Assembly (NCBI RefSeq): GCF_002250505.1
Contig: NZ_NJGY01000001.1
Span: 2,437,066 to 2,501,065, forward strand
DNA: 64,000 nucleotides
Direction: 5' to 3'
DNA from: Janthinobacterium sp. PC23-8
GTDB taxonomy: Bacteria; Pseudomonadota; Gammaproteobacteria; Burkholderiales; Burkholderiaceae_D
Shown: one piece after another, positions 42,403-51,326 of the stretch
How positions within the stretch are numbered: position 1 is the first letter of the stretch
Layout: each line of letters starts with the position of its first letter
Notes under the pieces: model-generated
What the model was told of the DNA's origin: nothing
The model's input: the letters and a program-made list of their open reading frames with translations, nothing else
The model's database searches: none
Made by a program: the position numbers and the translations under genes

Positions 42403-43407
42403 ATGAAAATGAAGAAAATGATGGTGGCGGTCCTCGGCACCTGCATGATGGCTTGCCTGGCCACCGGCGCGCAGGCGGCGGAAAAAATGAAGATCGCGAT
42501 GGTCGTCAAGAACCTGGGCAACGGCTTTTTTGACGCCGCCCACGAGGGCGCGAACGAAGCGGCCAAGCAATTGGGCGACGTGGAGATCATCTACACGGGT
42601 CCGACCACGGCCACCGCCGAAGGCCAGATCGAAATCATCAGTTCCCTGATCAGCCAGAAGGTCAAGGCCATCGTCATTTCCGCCAACGACGCCAATGCGC
42701 TGGTGCCAATCACCAAAAAAGCCATGCAGCGCGGCATCAAGGTCATCTCTTTCGACAGCGGCATCGCCAAGGATGGCCGGCTGCTGCAATTGAACCCATC
42801 GAGCCCGGCGCTGATCGGCCAGAAACAGATCGAAATGGCCTCCGACGCCATCGGCGGCGCCGGCGAGATCGCCATTTTGTCGGCCACCGCGCAGGCAACA
42901 AACCAGAATATCTGGATCGCCGAAATGAAAAAAACTCTGGCCCAGCCCGCGTATTCGAAAATCAAGCTGGTCTCGACCGTGTATGGCGACGACCAGTCCG
43001 ACAAAAGCTACCGTGAAGCAATTGGCCTGTTGCGCAGCAACCCGAACCTGAAAGCCATTATCGCGCCGACCACGGTCGGCATCAATGCGGCCGGCAAGGC
43101 CGTGGTCGATGAAAAACTGGTGGGCAAAGTGTATGTGACGGGCCTGGGCCTGCCTTCGGAAATGGCCGGCCACGTGAAAAGCGGCGCCGTGAAAAGTTTT
43201 GCGATCTGGAACCCGATCGACCTCGGCTACGCCGCCACCTATGCCGCACATCAGTTCGTGACCGGCAAGGCCACCGGCAAGGCGGGCGACTCGATTGCCG
43301 TGGGCCGCATGGGCAAGCTGACGGTCGACGCCGCTGGCGAAGCGGCGATGGCGCCACCGTTCACCTATGACAAGGATAACGTCGAGAAGTTCTCGAAGAT
43401 TTTCTAA
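42403..43407 (+). CDS. rhaS: Rhamnose ABC transporter substrate-binding protein
   Basis: Periplasmic sugar-binding protein of 334 aa (type I fold, Peripla_BP_4). A signal peptide spans residues 1-26 (CLATGAQAAEK), and the mature start KIAMVVKNLGNGFFDAAHEG is typical of ribose/rhamnose-binding proteins. A strong ribosome-binding site (AAAGGAGACG) precedes ATG 42403. It is 70 bp after the regulator. The hairpin repeat after the stop may favour higher expression of this gene than of the membrane parts. Confidence 0.93.
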   Translation: MKMKKMMVAVLGTCMMACLATGAQAAEKMKIAMVVKNLGNGFFDAAHEGANEAAKQLGDVEIIYTGPTTATAEGQIEIISSLISQKVKAIVISANDANALVPITKKAMQRGIKVISFDSGIAKDGRLLQLNPSSPALIGQKQIEMASDAIGGAGEIAILSATAQATNQNIWIAEMKKTLAQPAYSKIKLVSTVYGDDQSDKSYREAIGLLRSNPNLKAIIAPTTVGINAAGKAVVDEKLVGKVYVTGLGLPSEMAGHVKSGAVKSFAIWNPIDLGYAATYAAHQFVTGKATGKAGDSIAVGRMGKLTVDAAGEAAMAPPFTYDKDNVEKFSKIF

Positions 43408-43422
43408 GACTCGGCGTTTTTT

Positions 43423-43450
43423 GTCGGGTTACGCCTTGCGCTGACCCGGC
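43423..43450. repeat. Degenerate palindromic intergenic repeat
   Basis: GTCGGGTTACGCCTTGCGCT followed by GACCCGGC forms a 7-bp stem with one G-T pair around a 14-nt loop. It resembles the common dispersed GTCGGGTTACGCC repeat of many proteobacteria. It lies between the binding-protein and ATPase genes, where such hairpins often protect the upstream mRNA end. Confidence 0.6.
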
Positions 43451-43478
43451 CCGCGAAATCCTTAACTTGTGAACGGCT

Positions 43479-45029
43479 ATGTCACACAATCCCCCCATTG
43501 CGCAGCACGAAGCGCCGGTCTTGCGCCTGCGCGGCATCTGCAAGCATTTCCATGGCGTCACCGCGCTGAAAGACGTGGCGCTGACGGTACGCGCCGGTGA
43601 AGTGATGGCGCTGATCGGCGAAAACGGCGCCGGCAAGTCCACCCTGGTCAAGACCCTGACAGGCATTTATCAACCGGACGCCGGCCATATCGAAGTCGGC
43701 GGCCAGCGCGTGCTGTTTGCCAGCCCGCAAGAGGCGATGGAGGCCGGCATTACCGCCGTGCATCAGGAAACCGTGATGTTCGACGAACTGACGGTAGCCG
43801 AAAACATCTATATCGGCCGCCAGCCGCAGACTGGCTATCCGGCCCGCATCGACTGGGCGCTGATGGCAAAACAGGCCGAAGCGATCTTCGCGCGCCTGGA
43901 AGTGCAGTTGCCGGTCCTGGCCAAGGTCAAGGACCTGAGCGTGGCGCAGCGCCATTTCGTGGAAATCGCCCGCGCGCTGTCGCAGGATGCGCGCGTGGTG
44001 ATCATGGACGAGCCGACGGCGTCGCTGTCGCAGCGCGAAATCCACGAGCTGTACCGCATCATCGGCCAGCTGCGCGCGGCCGGCACGGCGGTCATTTTCA
44101 TCTCGCACAAGTTCGATGAAATCTTTGCCGTCGCCGACAGCTATACGGTGCTGCGCGATGGTATTTTTGTCGCCGCCGGCCGGCTGGCCGAGATCACCGA
44201 AGCGCAACTGGTGTCATTGATGGTGGGCCGCGCCATCCACCAGGTGTTCCCCAAGGCCGATATTGCGCTGGGCCCCACCTTGCTGGAGGTGTCGCAATTC
44301 TGTCATCCGACCGAGTTTCGCGATATCAGTTTTTCGGTGCGGCAAGGCGAAATCGTCGGCTTCTATGGCCTGGTGGGCGCCGGGCGCTCCGAGGTGATGC
44401 AGGCGCTGTTTGGTCTCACGCCAGGGGTGACCGGCAAGGTCAGGATGGACGGCCAGGAAGTGGCGATCCGCAACGCCAGCGACGCCATCAAACACGGCAT
44501 CGCCTATGTGCCGGAAGACCGCCAGCACCAGGGCGCGCATCTGTCGCTGTCCATCGTGCAGAACATTACCTTGCCGATTCTGGACGGCATCGGTTTTTTT
44601 CTCCGCAGCAAGCGTGCCAGCGAAACGGCCATCGCGCGCCAGCTCAGCGAACAGCTGGAACTGAAAGCCAGCCACTTTACGCAGATGGTGTCGGAACTGT
44701 CGGGCGGCAACCAGCAAAAAGTGGTGCTGGCCAAATGGCTGGCCACCAAGCCGAAAGTCATCATTCTCGATGAACCGACCAAGGGCATCGATATCGGCTC
44801 GAAAGCGGCCGTGCACCGCTTTATCAGCGAACTGGTCACGCAAGGCCTGTCGGTGATTCTGGTGTCGTCCGAATTGCCGGAAGTCCTCGGCATGGCCGAC
44901 CGCGTGGTGGTGATGCATCAGGGCCATATCCATTGCGTTTTTTCGCGCGCCCAGGCGACGCCGGAAAACGTGGTCGCCGCCGCTTCCGGCAGCGCGCACT
45001 CGAACGAGGAACTCCCATGCACTACCTGA
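43479..45029 (+). CDS. rhaT: Rhamnose ABC transporter ATP-binding protein
   Basis: Double-ATPase sugar importer component of 516 aa (RbsA/RhaT type). The first domain has Walker A GENGAGKST, signature LSVAQRH and Walker B VVIMDEPTAS. The second domain has a degenerate Walker A (GLVGAGRSE), signature LSGGNQQK and Walker B VIILDEPTKG, as usual for the family. It overlaps rhaP by 13 nt. The ribosome-binding site is weak. Confidence 0.93.
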   Translation: MSHNPPIAQHEAPVLRLRGICKHFHGVTALKDVALTVRAGEVMALIGENGAGKSTLVKTLTGIYQPDAGHIEVGGQRVLFASPQEAMEAGITAVHQETVMFDELTVAENIYIGRQPQTGYPARIDWALMAKQAEAIFARLEVQLPVLAKVKDLSVAQRHFVEIARALSQDARVVIMDEPTASLSQREIHELYRIIGQLRAAGTAVIFISHKFDEIFAVADSYTVLRDGIFVAAGRLAEITEAQLVSLMVGRAIHQVFPKADIALGPTLLEVSQFCHPTEFRDISFSVRQGEIVGFYGLVGAGRSEVMQALFGLTPGVTGKVRMDGQEVAIRNASDAIKHGIAYVPEDRQHQGAHLSLSIVQNITLPILDGIGFFLRSKRASETAIARQLSEQLELKASHFTQMVSELSGGNQQKVVLAKWLATKPKVIILDEPTKGIDIGSKAAVHRFISELVTQGLSVILVSSELPEVLGMADRVVVMHQGHIHCVFSRAQATPENVVAAASGSAHSNEELPCTT

Positions 45030-46012
45030 AACAACGCGAAGTCCAGCTGGCGCTGCTGATCGTGCTGCTGGCCGGCGCCGTGGGCCTGCGCGCCCCGGTC
45101 TTTTTGACCGCTGGCAGCCTGGGCAACCTGCTCACCGACAGCACGTTATTGATCATGCTGGCGCTGGCGCAGATGTTCGTCATCATCACGCGCGGCATCG
45201 ATTTGTCGGTGGCCTCGAACCTGGCCTTGTCGGGCATGATGGCGGCCTTGCTGGCCGTTCAATACCCGCAGCTGCCGCTGATCGTGGTGATGCTGGTGGC
45301 GGTGGCCATCGGCCTGTTGCTGGGGCTGGTCAACGGCTACCTGATCGGCTACCTGGACCTGCCGCCCATCGTGGTAACGCTGGGCACCATGAGCGTGTAT
45401 CGCGGCCTGGTATTCGTCTTGTCGGGCGGCGCCTGGGTCTCGTCGCACCATATGCCGGCCGGTTTTATCGCCTTTCCGCTGGAGCGTTTGTTCGGCATCA
45501 CGCATCTGGTGTGGATCGCGGCGGCGGCCATCATTGCCACCTGGCTGCTGGCGCGGTATACCCGCTTCGGGCGCGACCTGTATGCGATCGGCAACCAGCC
45601 GCTGGCGGCGCGCTATGTCGGCATTTCGACGGCGCGCCGGCTGTTCTGGACCTATGGCCTGTCGGGCATGATGGCCGGCCTGTGCGGCTACCTGTGGGTG
45701 GCGCGCTATGCGGTTGCGTACTCGGAGATTGCCTACGGCTTTGAATTTACCGTGATCGCCGCCTGCGTGATCGGCGGCATCAGCATCGCCGGCGGTGCCG
45801 GCACCGTGTCGGGCGCCGTGCTCGGTGCGCTGTTCCTGTCCGTGATCAATAACGCCTTGCCGATCATCAAGGTCTCGCCGTTCTGGCAAAGCGCGCTGAC
45901 GGGCATCGTGATCCTGACGGCCGTCCTGATCAATGCACGCGGCAATAAAAAAGCCGGGCGCCAGATCCTGCCGCTGGCCATGCTACAACCGTCATCAAGG
46001 AGCGCCGCGTGA
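45017..46012 (+). CDS. rhaP: Rhamnose ABC transporter permease RhaP
   Basis: Inner-membrane permease of 331 aa with about ten TM segments, BPD_transp_2 family. Conserved blocks MFVIITRGIDLSVASNLALS and GTMSVYRGLVFVLSGGAW are present. ATG 45017 with ACGAGGA upstream is preferred over the open frame to 44933 inside rhaT. Its stop overlaps the GTG of rhaQ (GTGA at 46009). Confidence 0.92.
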   Translation: MHYLKQREVQLALLIVLLAGAVGLRAPVFLTAGSLGNLLTDSTLLIMLALAQMFVIITRGIDLSVASNLALSGMMAALLAVQYPQLPLIVVMLVAVAIGLLLGLVNGYLIGYLDLPPIVVTLGTMSVYRGLVFVLSGGAWVSSHHMPAGFIAFPLERLFGITHLVWIAAAAIIATWLLARYTRFGRDLYAIGNQPLAARYVGISTARRLFWTYGLSGMMAGLCGYLWVARYAVAYSEIAYGFEFTVIAACVIGGISIAGGAGTVSGAVLGALFLSVINNALPIIKVSPFWQSALTGIVILTAVLINARGNKKAGRQILPLAMLQPSSRSAA

Positions 46013-47034
46013 ACGCGATCTCGACTTCCCTGCACCAGAGCGCCGCGCCTGGCTCGCGCTACACCATTCTCGACCGCAAGACGCAGCGCCTGTCGCATTA
46101 CCTGGCGCACTGGGAAGCGCTGCTGGCGCTGCTGCTGGTGGCCGTATTTGTCGGCAACAGCATCTTTTTGCCGCATTTTTTCGATGCGTATAACCTCGCC
46201 GACAGCACCTTCAATTTCAGCGAAAAAGCGCTGATCGCGCTGCCCATGGCCTTGCTGATCATCTGCCGTGAAATCGATATTTCCGTCTCCGGCACGCTGG
46301 CGCTGTCGTCGGTGGCGATGGGTTTTGCCCACCACCACGGCGTGCCACCCGGGGGCCTGCTGTTCGTCGCGCTGGCCATGGGCGCGGCCTGCGGCTGCCT
46401 GAACGGCGTGCTGGTGACGCGCTTTGCCTTGCCGTCCATCGTCGTGACGATCGGCACGGTAGCGCTGTTTCGCGGCCTGGCCAGCGTGATCCTGGGCGAC
46501 CAGGCCTACACCGGTTACCCGCAACTGCTGATCGACTGGGGCCAGGGCTATTTTTTCGACATCATTCCCCGCCCGTTCGTGATCCTGCTGGCGTTTGCCG
46601 TGCTGTTTGCGGTGCTGCTGCATGCGACCAGCTGGGGCCGGCGCATCTTTGCCATCGGCAGCAATCCGATGGCGGCGCGCTTCTCGGGCGTGGCGGTGGA
46701 CCGCTACCGCTTTGCCCTGTTTGTTGCCACCGGCGCCATGGCAGGCCTGGCCGCGTACTTGCTCACGGGACGCATCGGCAGCACGCGGCCCAATATCGCC
46801 ATGGGCTGGGAGCTGGAAGTGATCACCATGGTGATACTCGGTGGCGTGAGCATCGCCGGCGGCAAGGGCAGCATCGGCGGCGTGCTGCTGGCCGTGCTGC
46901 TGCTGGGCATGGTGACCTATGGCCTGGCGCTATTGAATATTCCTGGCGTCATCATGACCATCGTGGTCGGCATCTTGCTGCTGATTACGATCGCACTGCC
47001 GCGCCTGTTGAACCGCAAACCGACGAAAAAATAA
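46009..47034 (+). CDS. rhaQ: Rhamnose ABC transporter permease RhaQ
   Basis: Second permease of the rhamnose importer, 341 aa, BPD_transp_2 family, pairing with RhaP. It has [20 protein letters not shown] and [20 protein letters not shown]. Start GTG 46009 with AAGGAG 7 nt upstream; it overlaps the rhaP stop. Followed by rhaM one base after its stop. Confidence 0.92.
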   Translation: MNAISTSLHQSAAPGSRYTILDRKTQRLSHYLAHWEALLALLLVAVFVGNSIFLPHFFDAYNLADSTFNFSEKALIALPMALLIICREIDISVSGTLALSSVAMGFAHHHGVPPGGLLFVALAMGAACGCLNGVLVTRFALPSIVVTIGTVALFRGLASVILGDQAYTGYPQLLIDWGQGYFFDIIPRPFVILLAFAVLFAVLLHATSWGRRIFAIGSNPMAARFSGVAVDRYRFALFVATGAMAGLAAYLLTGRIGSTRPNIAMGWELEVITMVILGGVSIAGGKGSIGGVLLAVLLLGMVTYGLALLNIPGVIMTIVVGILLLITIALPRLLNRKPTKK

Positions 47035-47035
47035 G

Positions 47036-47350
47036 ATGGAACAAATCGCTTTCAGGATGCAATTAAAACCCGGCAACGCCATGGAATATCAACGGCGCCA
47101 TGACGCCATCTGGCCCGAGCTGGCCAGCTTGCTGCACGAGTCCGGCGTGCGCGACTACAGCATCTTTCTCGATGAATCCACAGGCGCGCTGTTCGCCGTG
47201 CTGCGCCGCATCGACGGCCACGCGATGGAGGCGCTGCCGCAGCATCCGGTGATGCGCCGCTGGTGGAATTACATGGCCGACCTGATGGAAACGCAGAGCG
47301 ACGCCTCGCCCGTCGTGGTGCCGCTGGCTCCCGTATTTCATCTTGCATAA
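47036..47350 (+). CDS. rhaM: L-rhamnose mutarotase
   Basis: Small ferredoxin-like-fold epimerase of 104 aa interconverting alpha- and beta-L-rhamnose anomers. Family marks [20 protein letters not shown], the central RDYSIFLDE and [12 protein letters not shown] are present. Its start is one base after the rhaQ stop and its stop precedes the rhaK start by 7 nt. Confidence 0.93.
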   Translation: MEQIAFRMQLKPGNAMEYQRRHDAIWPELASLLHESGVRDYSIFLDESTGALFAVLRRIDGHAMEALPQHPVMRRWWNYMADLMETQSDASPVVVPLAPVFHLA

Positions 47351-47357
47351 GGAGGGC

Positions 47358-48734
47358 ATGACCATCGACGCTACTGTGGTACTCGATATCGGCAAAACCA
47401 ATGCCAAGCTGACCTTGCTGGACACGGCCGGCGCCATCCTGGCCGAACAGCGCTGCCCGAACAGCATCGTTCACACGGGACTGTATCCGCATCACGATAC
47501 GGAGCGCCTGTGGCACTGGCTGCAGGGCACGCTGGCGGCGTTTGCAGGCCTGGCCCGCATCACCGCCATCGTGCCCGTCACGCATGGCGCCACGGCAGCG
47601 CTGGTCGACGATGAAGGGCTGGTGCTGCCCATCCTCGACTATGAGTCCAGCCTGCCGCAGGCGCTGGCGGCCGAGTACGCGGCGCTGCGGCCGGCCTTTG
47701 CCGACAGCCTGTCGCCGCAACTGCCGTGCGGCCTGAACCTGGGCTTGCAGCTGTACTGGCTGGCGAAAACGTATCCACAGCAATTCGCCCGCGCGCGCCA
47801 TATATTGACCTACCCGCAATACTGGGCCTGGAGATTATCGGGTGTGGCCGCCAGCGAAGTGACCTCGCTCGGTTGCCATACGGATTTGTGGCAGCCGCAG
47901 CAAGGAAGATTTTCCTCGCTGGTGGAGCGCATGGAATGGACGACGCTGTTTCCACCGCTGCAAGCGGCCTGGACGGCGCTGGGGCCGCTGCGGGCCAACC
48001 CCGCACTGCCCGGCTGCCAAGTGCTGTGCGGCATCCATGACAGCAATGCCTCGCTGCTGCGCTACCTGCAGGCGGATGCAAACGACCAGCCACGCACGGT
48101 CTTGTCCACCGGCACCTGGGCGATTGCCGCCGCGTTTGGCGCGCCGTTGGAGCGGCTCGATGAAACGGCCGATATGCTGGCCAATGTCAATGCGCTGGGG
48201 CAACCGGTGGCCTGCATGCGTTTTATGGGTGGACGCGAGTTTTCCGCGCTGGCCGGCGCCTCGCCGCAAGTGTGCGATGTGGCCGATATCGCGCGGCTGG
48301 TCGGGCAAGGCACGCTGGCGCTGCCATGCTTTGCCGAGTCCGGCGGACCGTTCGTCGGCCAGGCCGGGCGCCTCGAAGGCCCCAGCCCGCGCACGGCGCA
48401 GGAACACTATGCGCTGGCCACCCTGTATTGCGCGCTGATGAGCGACTATTGCCTTGATGCTTTGGGTGCGCAGGGGCCGGTGACGGTGGAGGGCAGCTTT
48501 ACCGACAACCCGCATTTCGCGGCATTGCTGGCGGCATTGCGCCCGCAGCAAGCGGTGGCCGTGTCGCAGGACGCCAGCGGCACTACCTGTGGTGGGTGGA
48601 TGTTGCATCGCTGGGGCGAGGTGCCGAAGATGACATCGGCGGTGATGCCGGCGCTGGAGGTGACGGGGTTGGACGCGTATCGTCAACAATGGCGGGCACT
48701 GGCCACCGAAGCGGCCTTGAAAATGCGGGCGTAA
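47358..48734 (+). CDS. rhaK: FGGY-family carbohydrate kinase, probable L-rhamnulokinase
   Basis: Sugar kinase of 458 aa, FGGY fold: N-terminal VVLDIGKTNAKLTLLD phosphate loop, central GIHDSNASLLRYL and the C-terminal ATP site VEGSFTDNPHFAALLAAL. It phosphorylates L-rhamnulose for the aldolase encoded on the other arm (assigned from locus context; the family has many substrates). ATG 47358 follows AAGGAGGG, so the TTG at 47343 is not used. Last gene of the transporter operon. Confidence 0.88.
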   Translation: MTIDATVVLDIGKTNAKLTLLDTAGAILAEQRCPNSIVHTGLYPHHDTERLWHWLQGTLAAFAGLARITAIVPVTHGATAALVDDEGLVLPILDYESSLPQALAAEYAALRPAFADSLSPQLPCGLNLGLQLYWLAKTYPQQFARARHILTYPQYWAWRLSGVAASEVTSLGCHTDLWQPQQGRFSSLVERMEWTTLFPPLQAAWTALGPLRANPALPGCQVLCGIHDSNASLLRYLQADANDQPRTVLSTGTWAIAAAFGAPLERLDETADMLANVNALGQPVACMRFMGGREFSALAGASPQVCDVADIARLVGQGTLALPCFAESGGPFVGQAGRLEGPSPRTAQEHYALATLYCALMSDYCLDALGAQGPVTVEGSFTDNPHFAALLAALRPQQAVAVSQDASGTTCGGWMLHRWGEVPKMTSAVMPALEVTGLDAYRQQWRALATEAALKMRA

Positions 48735-48758
48735 AAATGCCCTGTCCGCAGACAGGGC
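48731..48758 (-). terminator. Terminator between rhaK and the BON-domain gene
   Basis: 8-bp perfect stem GCCCTGTC / GACAGGGC (48739-48746 and 48751-48758) with a CGCA loop. On the minus strand it is followed by ATTTTTAC, so it mainly ends the BON-domain transcript; the hairpin may also slow rightward transcription from rhaK. Confidence 0.7.
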
Positions 48759-48786
48759 AACCCGGAGTAAAGTACAGCGCGAGGCG

Positions 48787-49149
48787 TTAGCCGGCGGCTT
48801 TGACTTTCAGCTCGTTCTTGATTTCTTTCACGCCGCTCACGGAGGCGACGATCTGCACGATGCGGTCGCCTGCTTCGGCGCTCGGTACATCGCCCGACAG
48901 CACGACTACGCCTTGTTTCGTTGCCACGTTCACCGGCAGGGCCGAGGCTTGGGCATCGGCGCCCAGGGCGGCCTTGGCCGAGGAGGTGATGGTTTCATCA
49001 GGTACGGCAGCAGCGGCGTTAGCGGCAACCACGGTGTCAGCAGGAGCTTGTGCTTTTGGTGCGGAGTCAGCGGCATGCGAAGCGGTGATCGAGGCGCCCG
49101 ACAGAACGATAGCGGCAACCAGGGTATTGAACAGTTTCGATGTTTGCAT
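48787..49149 (-). CDS. BON-domain exported protein (OsmY-like)
   Basis: Protein of 120 aa with a Sec signal peptide (about 1-27, ending ITASHAADS), an alanine/proline-rich linker and one BON domain (about 55-118; VVLSGDVPSAEAGDRIVQIV). BON domains bind phospholipid surfaces, and such proteins are often envelope-stress induced. ATG 49149 is preceded by AGAGGAA. Its upstream region carries a consensus sigma-54 promoter and enhancer sites matching the GlrR consensus; glrR itself is the next gene upstream in the same direction. Envelope-stress control by the neighbouring two-component system is strongly suggested. Confidence 0.88.
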   Translation of the reverse strand: MQTSKLFNTLVAAIVLSGASITASHAADSAPKAQAPADTVVAANAAAAVPDETITSSAKAALGADAQASALPVNVATKQGVVVLSGDVPSAEAGDRIVQIVASVSGVKEIKNELKVKAAG

Positions 49150-49225
49150 GGTAGTTCCTCTCAATAAAGTTAAAAGCTTCTTACTTGGTTAAAGCAACAC
49201 TTTGGAGCGTTACATCTACCCATGT

Positions 49226-49243
49226 AGCAAAGGGTGTGCCAGC
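49226..49243 (-). promoter_or_regulatory. Sigma-54 (-24/-12) promoter of the BON-domain gene
   Basis: Minus strand reads CTGGCACACCCTTTGCT: TGGCAC, 5 nt, TTGCT, an exact match to the -24/-12 consensus. The start site would fall near 49215, leaving a leader of about 66 nt before ATG 49149. Confidence 0.85.
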
Positions 49244-49325
49244 TTTAATAACTTCTTTAAAATCAACCACTTGGCTATTAATTCCTTTTTTTCGGGCGGG
49301 CATGGCCGGAAAAACCCGCGCTGTT

Positions 49326-49343
49326 TGTCGCTTGTCAGCGACA
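49326..49343. promoter_or_regulatory. GlrR-type enhancer site 1
   Basis: TGTCGCTTGTCAGCGACA, i.e. TGTC-N10-GACA, the published GlrR/QseF binding consensus, centred about 119 bp upstream of the predicted sigma-54 start. The rest of 49150-49395 shows no gene. Confidence 0.8.
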
Positions 49344-49395
49344 CGCCATCAGCACAATCTCCGGCATCACCATTAAACCCTTGATTTCAAAGTAT

Positions 49396-50787
49396 TTATT
49401 TTTGTCGCTCTTCGGCGACAGGGTCGTTTTCACCCCTGAACAGGGCCGGCGTGAGCTCGTATTTCTGCAGCAAACGATAGAACTCCGTGCGGTTGCGGTC
49501 GGCCAGCCTGGCCGCGTCGGCCACGTTGCCGTCGGTCAGGCGCAGCAATTGAATCAGATAGTCGCGCTCGAAGCGCTGTTTCGCTTCGTTATAGCTGAGT
49601 GCTTCCAGGGACGGCACGCGCAGCGCGCGCTGCACCAGGCTCAAAGGCACCAGCGGCGCCGTGGCCAGCGCGCACACTTGCTCGACCACATTGACCAGTT
49701 GGCGCACATTGCCCGGCCACGGCGCGCTGACCAGGGCCGTCAGGGCGTCGGGCGCGAAACCGTTCAGCGGCTTCTGATACTTGTCGGCCAGCTTGTGCAA
49801 AAAATGATTGGCCAGCAGGGCGATATCTTCGCGGCGCTCGGCCAGCGGCGGCAAGGTCAAGGTCACCACATTGAGCCGGTAATACAGGTCTTCGCGGAAC
49901 TGTCCTTCGGCCATCGCCACGTCCAGGTCGCGGTGGGTGGCCGACAGCAGGCGCACGTCGATGGCCCGCGTCTGGTCGGAGCCGACCGGGCGCACGGCCC
50001 GCTCCTGCAACACGCGCAGCAATTTCACTTGCAGCGGCAACGGCATGTCGCCGATCTCGTCCAGGAACAGGGTGCCGCCATCGGCGGCCTGGAACAGGCC
50101 TTCGCGGTTGCCCACGGCGCCCGTAAACGAGCCCTTCACGTGGCCGAACAGTTCGGATTCGAGCAACTGCTCGGGGATGGCGCCGCAGTTGACGGCGATA
50201 AACGGCGCCTTGCTGCGGCGGCTGGCGTTGTGCAGGGCGCGCGCCAGCAATTCCTTGCCGGTGCCGCTGGGGCCACGGATCAGGATGCTGGCGTCGGACC
50301 CGGCGACCAGTTTCGCTTCGGCCAGCAATTCGGCCATTTGCGCGCTGCGGCTGATCAGCTCGGCGCGCCAGCTCTCGTCGCTGGAGGCCGCAGCCGGCAT
50401 CACGGTCGACAGATTGACGGCGTAAGCCACTTTTTCCATCAGCAACTTGCCGTCGAACGGCTTCGTCAGGTAGGCAAACGCGCCGCGCGCGGTGGCCTCG
50501 ACGGCGTCGGGAATGGTGCCGTGGGCGGTCAGCAGGATCACCGGCAGGGCCGCATGCTGGCGGCGGATATCGTCAAACAGGGCCAGGCCATCGCGGCCCG
50601 GCAATTGCACATCGGTAATGACCAGCGCCGGCAATTCCACCGCCAGGCGCGCCAGCGCCGCTTCCGCGCTGCCCACCGCCGTGACCCGATAGTTGCCCGC
50701 CTGCAGGCGGATCGTCAGCAGGCGCAGCAGGTCGGGGTCATCGTCGACCAGCAAGACATGAGCTTGGGGCATTTGTACCTGGCTCAT
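49396..50787 (-). CDS. glrR: Sigma-54-dependent response regulator, GlrR/QseF-like
   Basis: NtrC-family activator of 463 aa: receiver domain with phospho-Asp in ITDVQLPGRDG (about D60), AAA+ domain with Walker A GPSGTGKE, the sigma-54 contact loop ELFGHVKGSFTGAVGN and Walker B GGTLFLDEIGD, then a Fis-type helix-turn-helix at the C-terminus. It is coupled by ATGA overlap to the lipoprotein gene, which is coupled to the kinase gene. This three-gene order is that of glrK-qseG-glrR of enterobacteria. The BON-domain gene downstream carries matching binding sites. Confidence 0.92.
   Translation of the reverse strand: MSQVQMPQAHVLLVDDDPDLLRLLTIRLQAGNYRVTAVGSAEAALARLAVELPALVITDVQLPGRDGLALFDDIRRQHAALPVILLTAHGTIPDAVEATARGAFAYLTKPFDGKLLMEKVAYAVNLSTVMPAAASSDESWRAELISRSAQMAELLAEAKLVAGSDASILIRGPSGTGKELLARALHNASRRSKAPFIAVNCGAIPEQLLESELFGHVKGSFTGAVGNREGLFQAADGGTLFLDEIGDMPLPLQVKLLRVLQERAVRPVGSDQTRAIDVRLLSATHRDLDVAMAEGQFREDLYYRLNVVTLTLPPLAERREDIALLANHFLHKLADKYQKPLNGFAPDALTALVSAPWPGNVRQLVNVVEQVCALATAPLVPLSLVQRALRVPSLEALSYNEAKQRFERDYLIQLLRLTDGNVADAARLADRNRTEFYRLLQKYELTPALFRGENDPVAEERQK
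49403..49420. promoter_or_regulatory. GlrR-type enhancer site 2, inside the glrR 3' end
   Basis: TGTCGCTCTTCGGCGACA, again TGTC-N10-GACA, 77 bp from site 1 and within the last codons of glrR. The two sites share TGTCGCT and GCGACA, more than the consensus requires. Confidence 0.7.
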
Positions 50788-51326
50788 TTTGGCGCTCCCG
50801 CAGCAGGGCGCACCGATAAACTGCGCTCGATGTTTTTCAGCGCTTCGAGTTTTTCATTGAGCTGCTCGTTGCGGCGCTGGGCGTCCCGCACCTGGCTGTT
50901 AAGTTTTTCCACCGTCTCGTCCTGGCGCCGCAAGTCGGCATACTGGCCGGACAAAAACTGCGCCAGGGGCGCCAGCAGTTTCGCTTCGTCGCTGGAAGCT
51001 TGCGTGATCGACTCGAGCAGGGTTTGCGCGCGCGCCAGGTCGCCCGGCGTGCGCAGGGTCGCTTGCAACATGGCGCGGCGGATGGTGTTGGTCGGCGCAT
51101 GGTCGGCCCTGGACAGCTCCAGCTGGGCCTTGACCAGCTCGGACGGCGTCATCGGGCGCAGGCTGGCCTGGTAGGCCAGCAGTTCGGTCAGCTTGGGGTC
51201 GGCGACGACGACGATGCGCGGCGGCGTTTGCACCAGCACGGGTGCCTGTTTGGGCGGTGGGGCGGCGCAGCCGGCCAGCAACAGAGCACAGGCAGCCAGC
51301 AGCGGCGCGGTAAGTTTGATCATCAT
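50784..51326 (-). CDS. qseG: QseG-like outer-membrane lipoprotein
   Basis: Lipoprotein of 180 aa. The signal peptide ends in the lipobox LLAGC (Cys about residue 20); the rest is helical with a coiled-coil C-terminal part rich in Glu, Gln and Arg (VEKLNSQVRDAQRRNEQLNE). In enterobacteria QseG links the kinase GlrK to the outer membrane and tunes its activity. Sequence similarity in this family is low, so the name rests mainly on position between the kinase and regulator, coupled to both by ATGA overlaps. Confidence 0.78.
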   Translation of the reverse strand: MMIKLTAPLLAACALLLAGCAAPPPKQAPVLVQTPPRIVVVADPKLTELLAYQASLRPMTPSELVKAQLELSRADHAPTNTIRRAMLQATLRTPGDLARAQTLLESITQASSDEAKLLAPLAQFLSGQYADLRRQDETVEKLNSQVRDAQRRNEQLNEKLEALKNIERSLSVRPAAGAPK

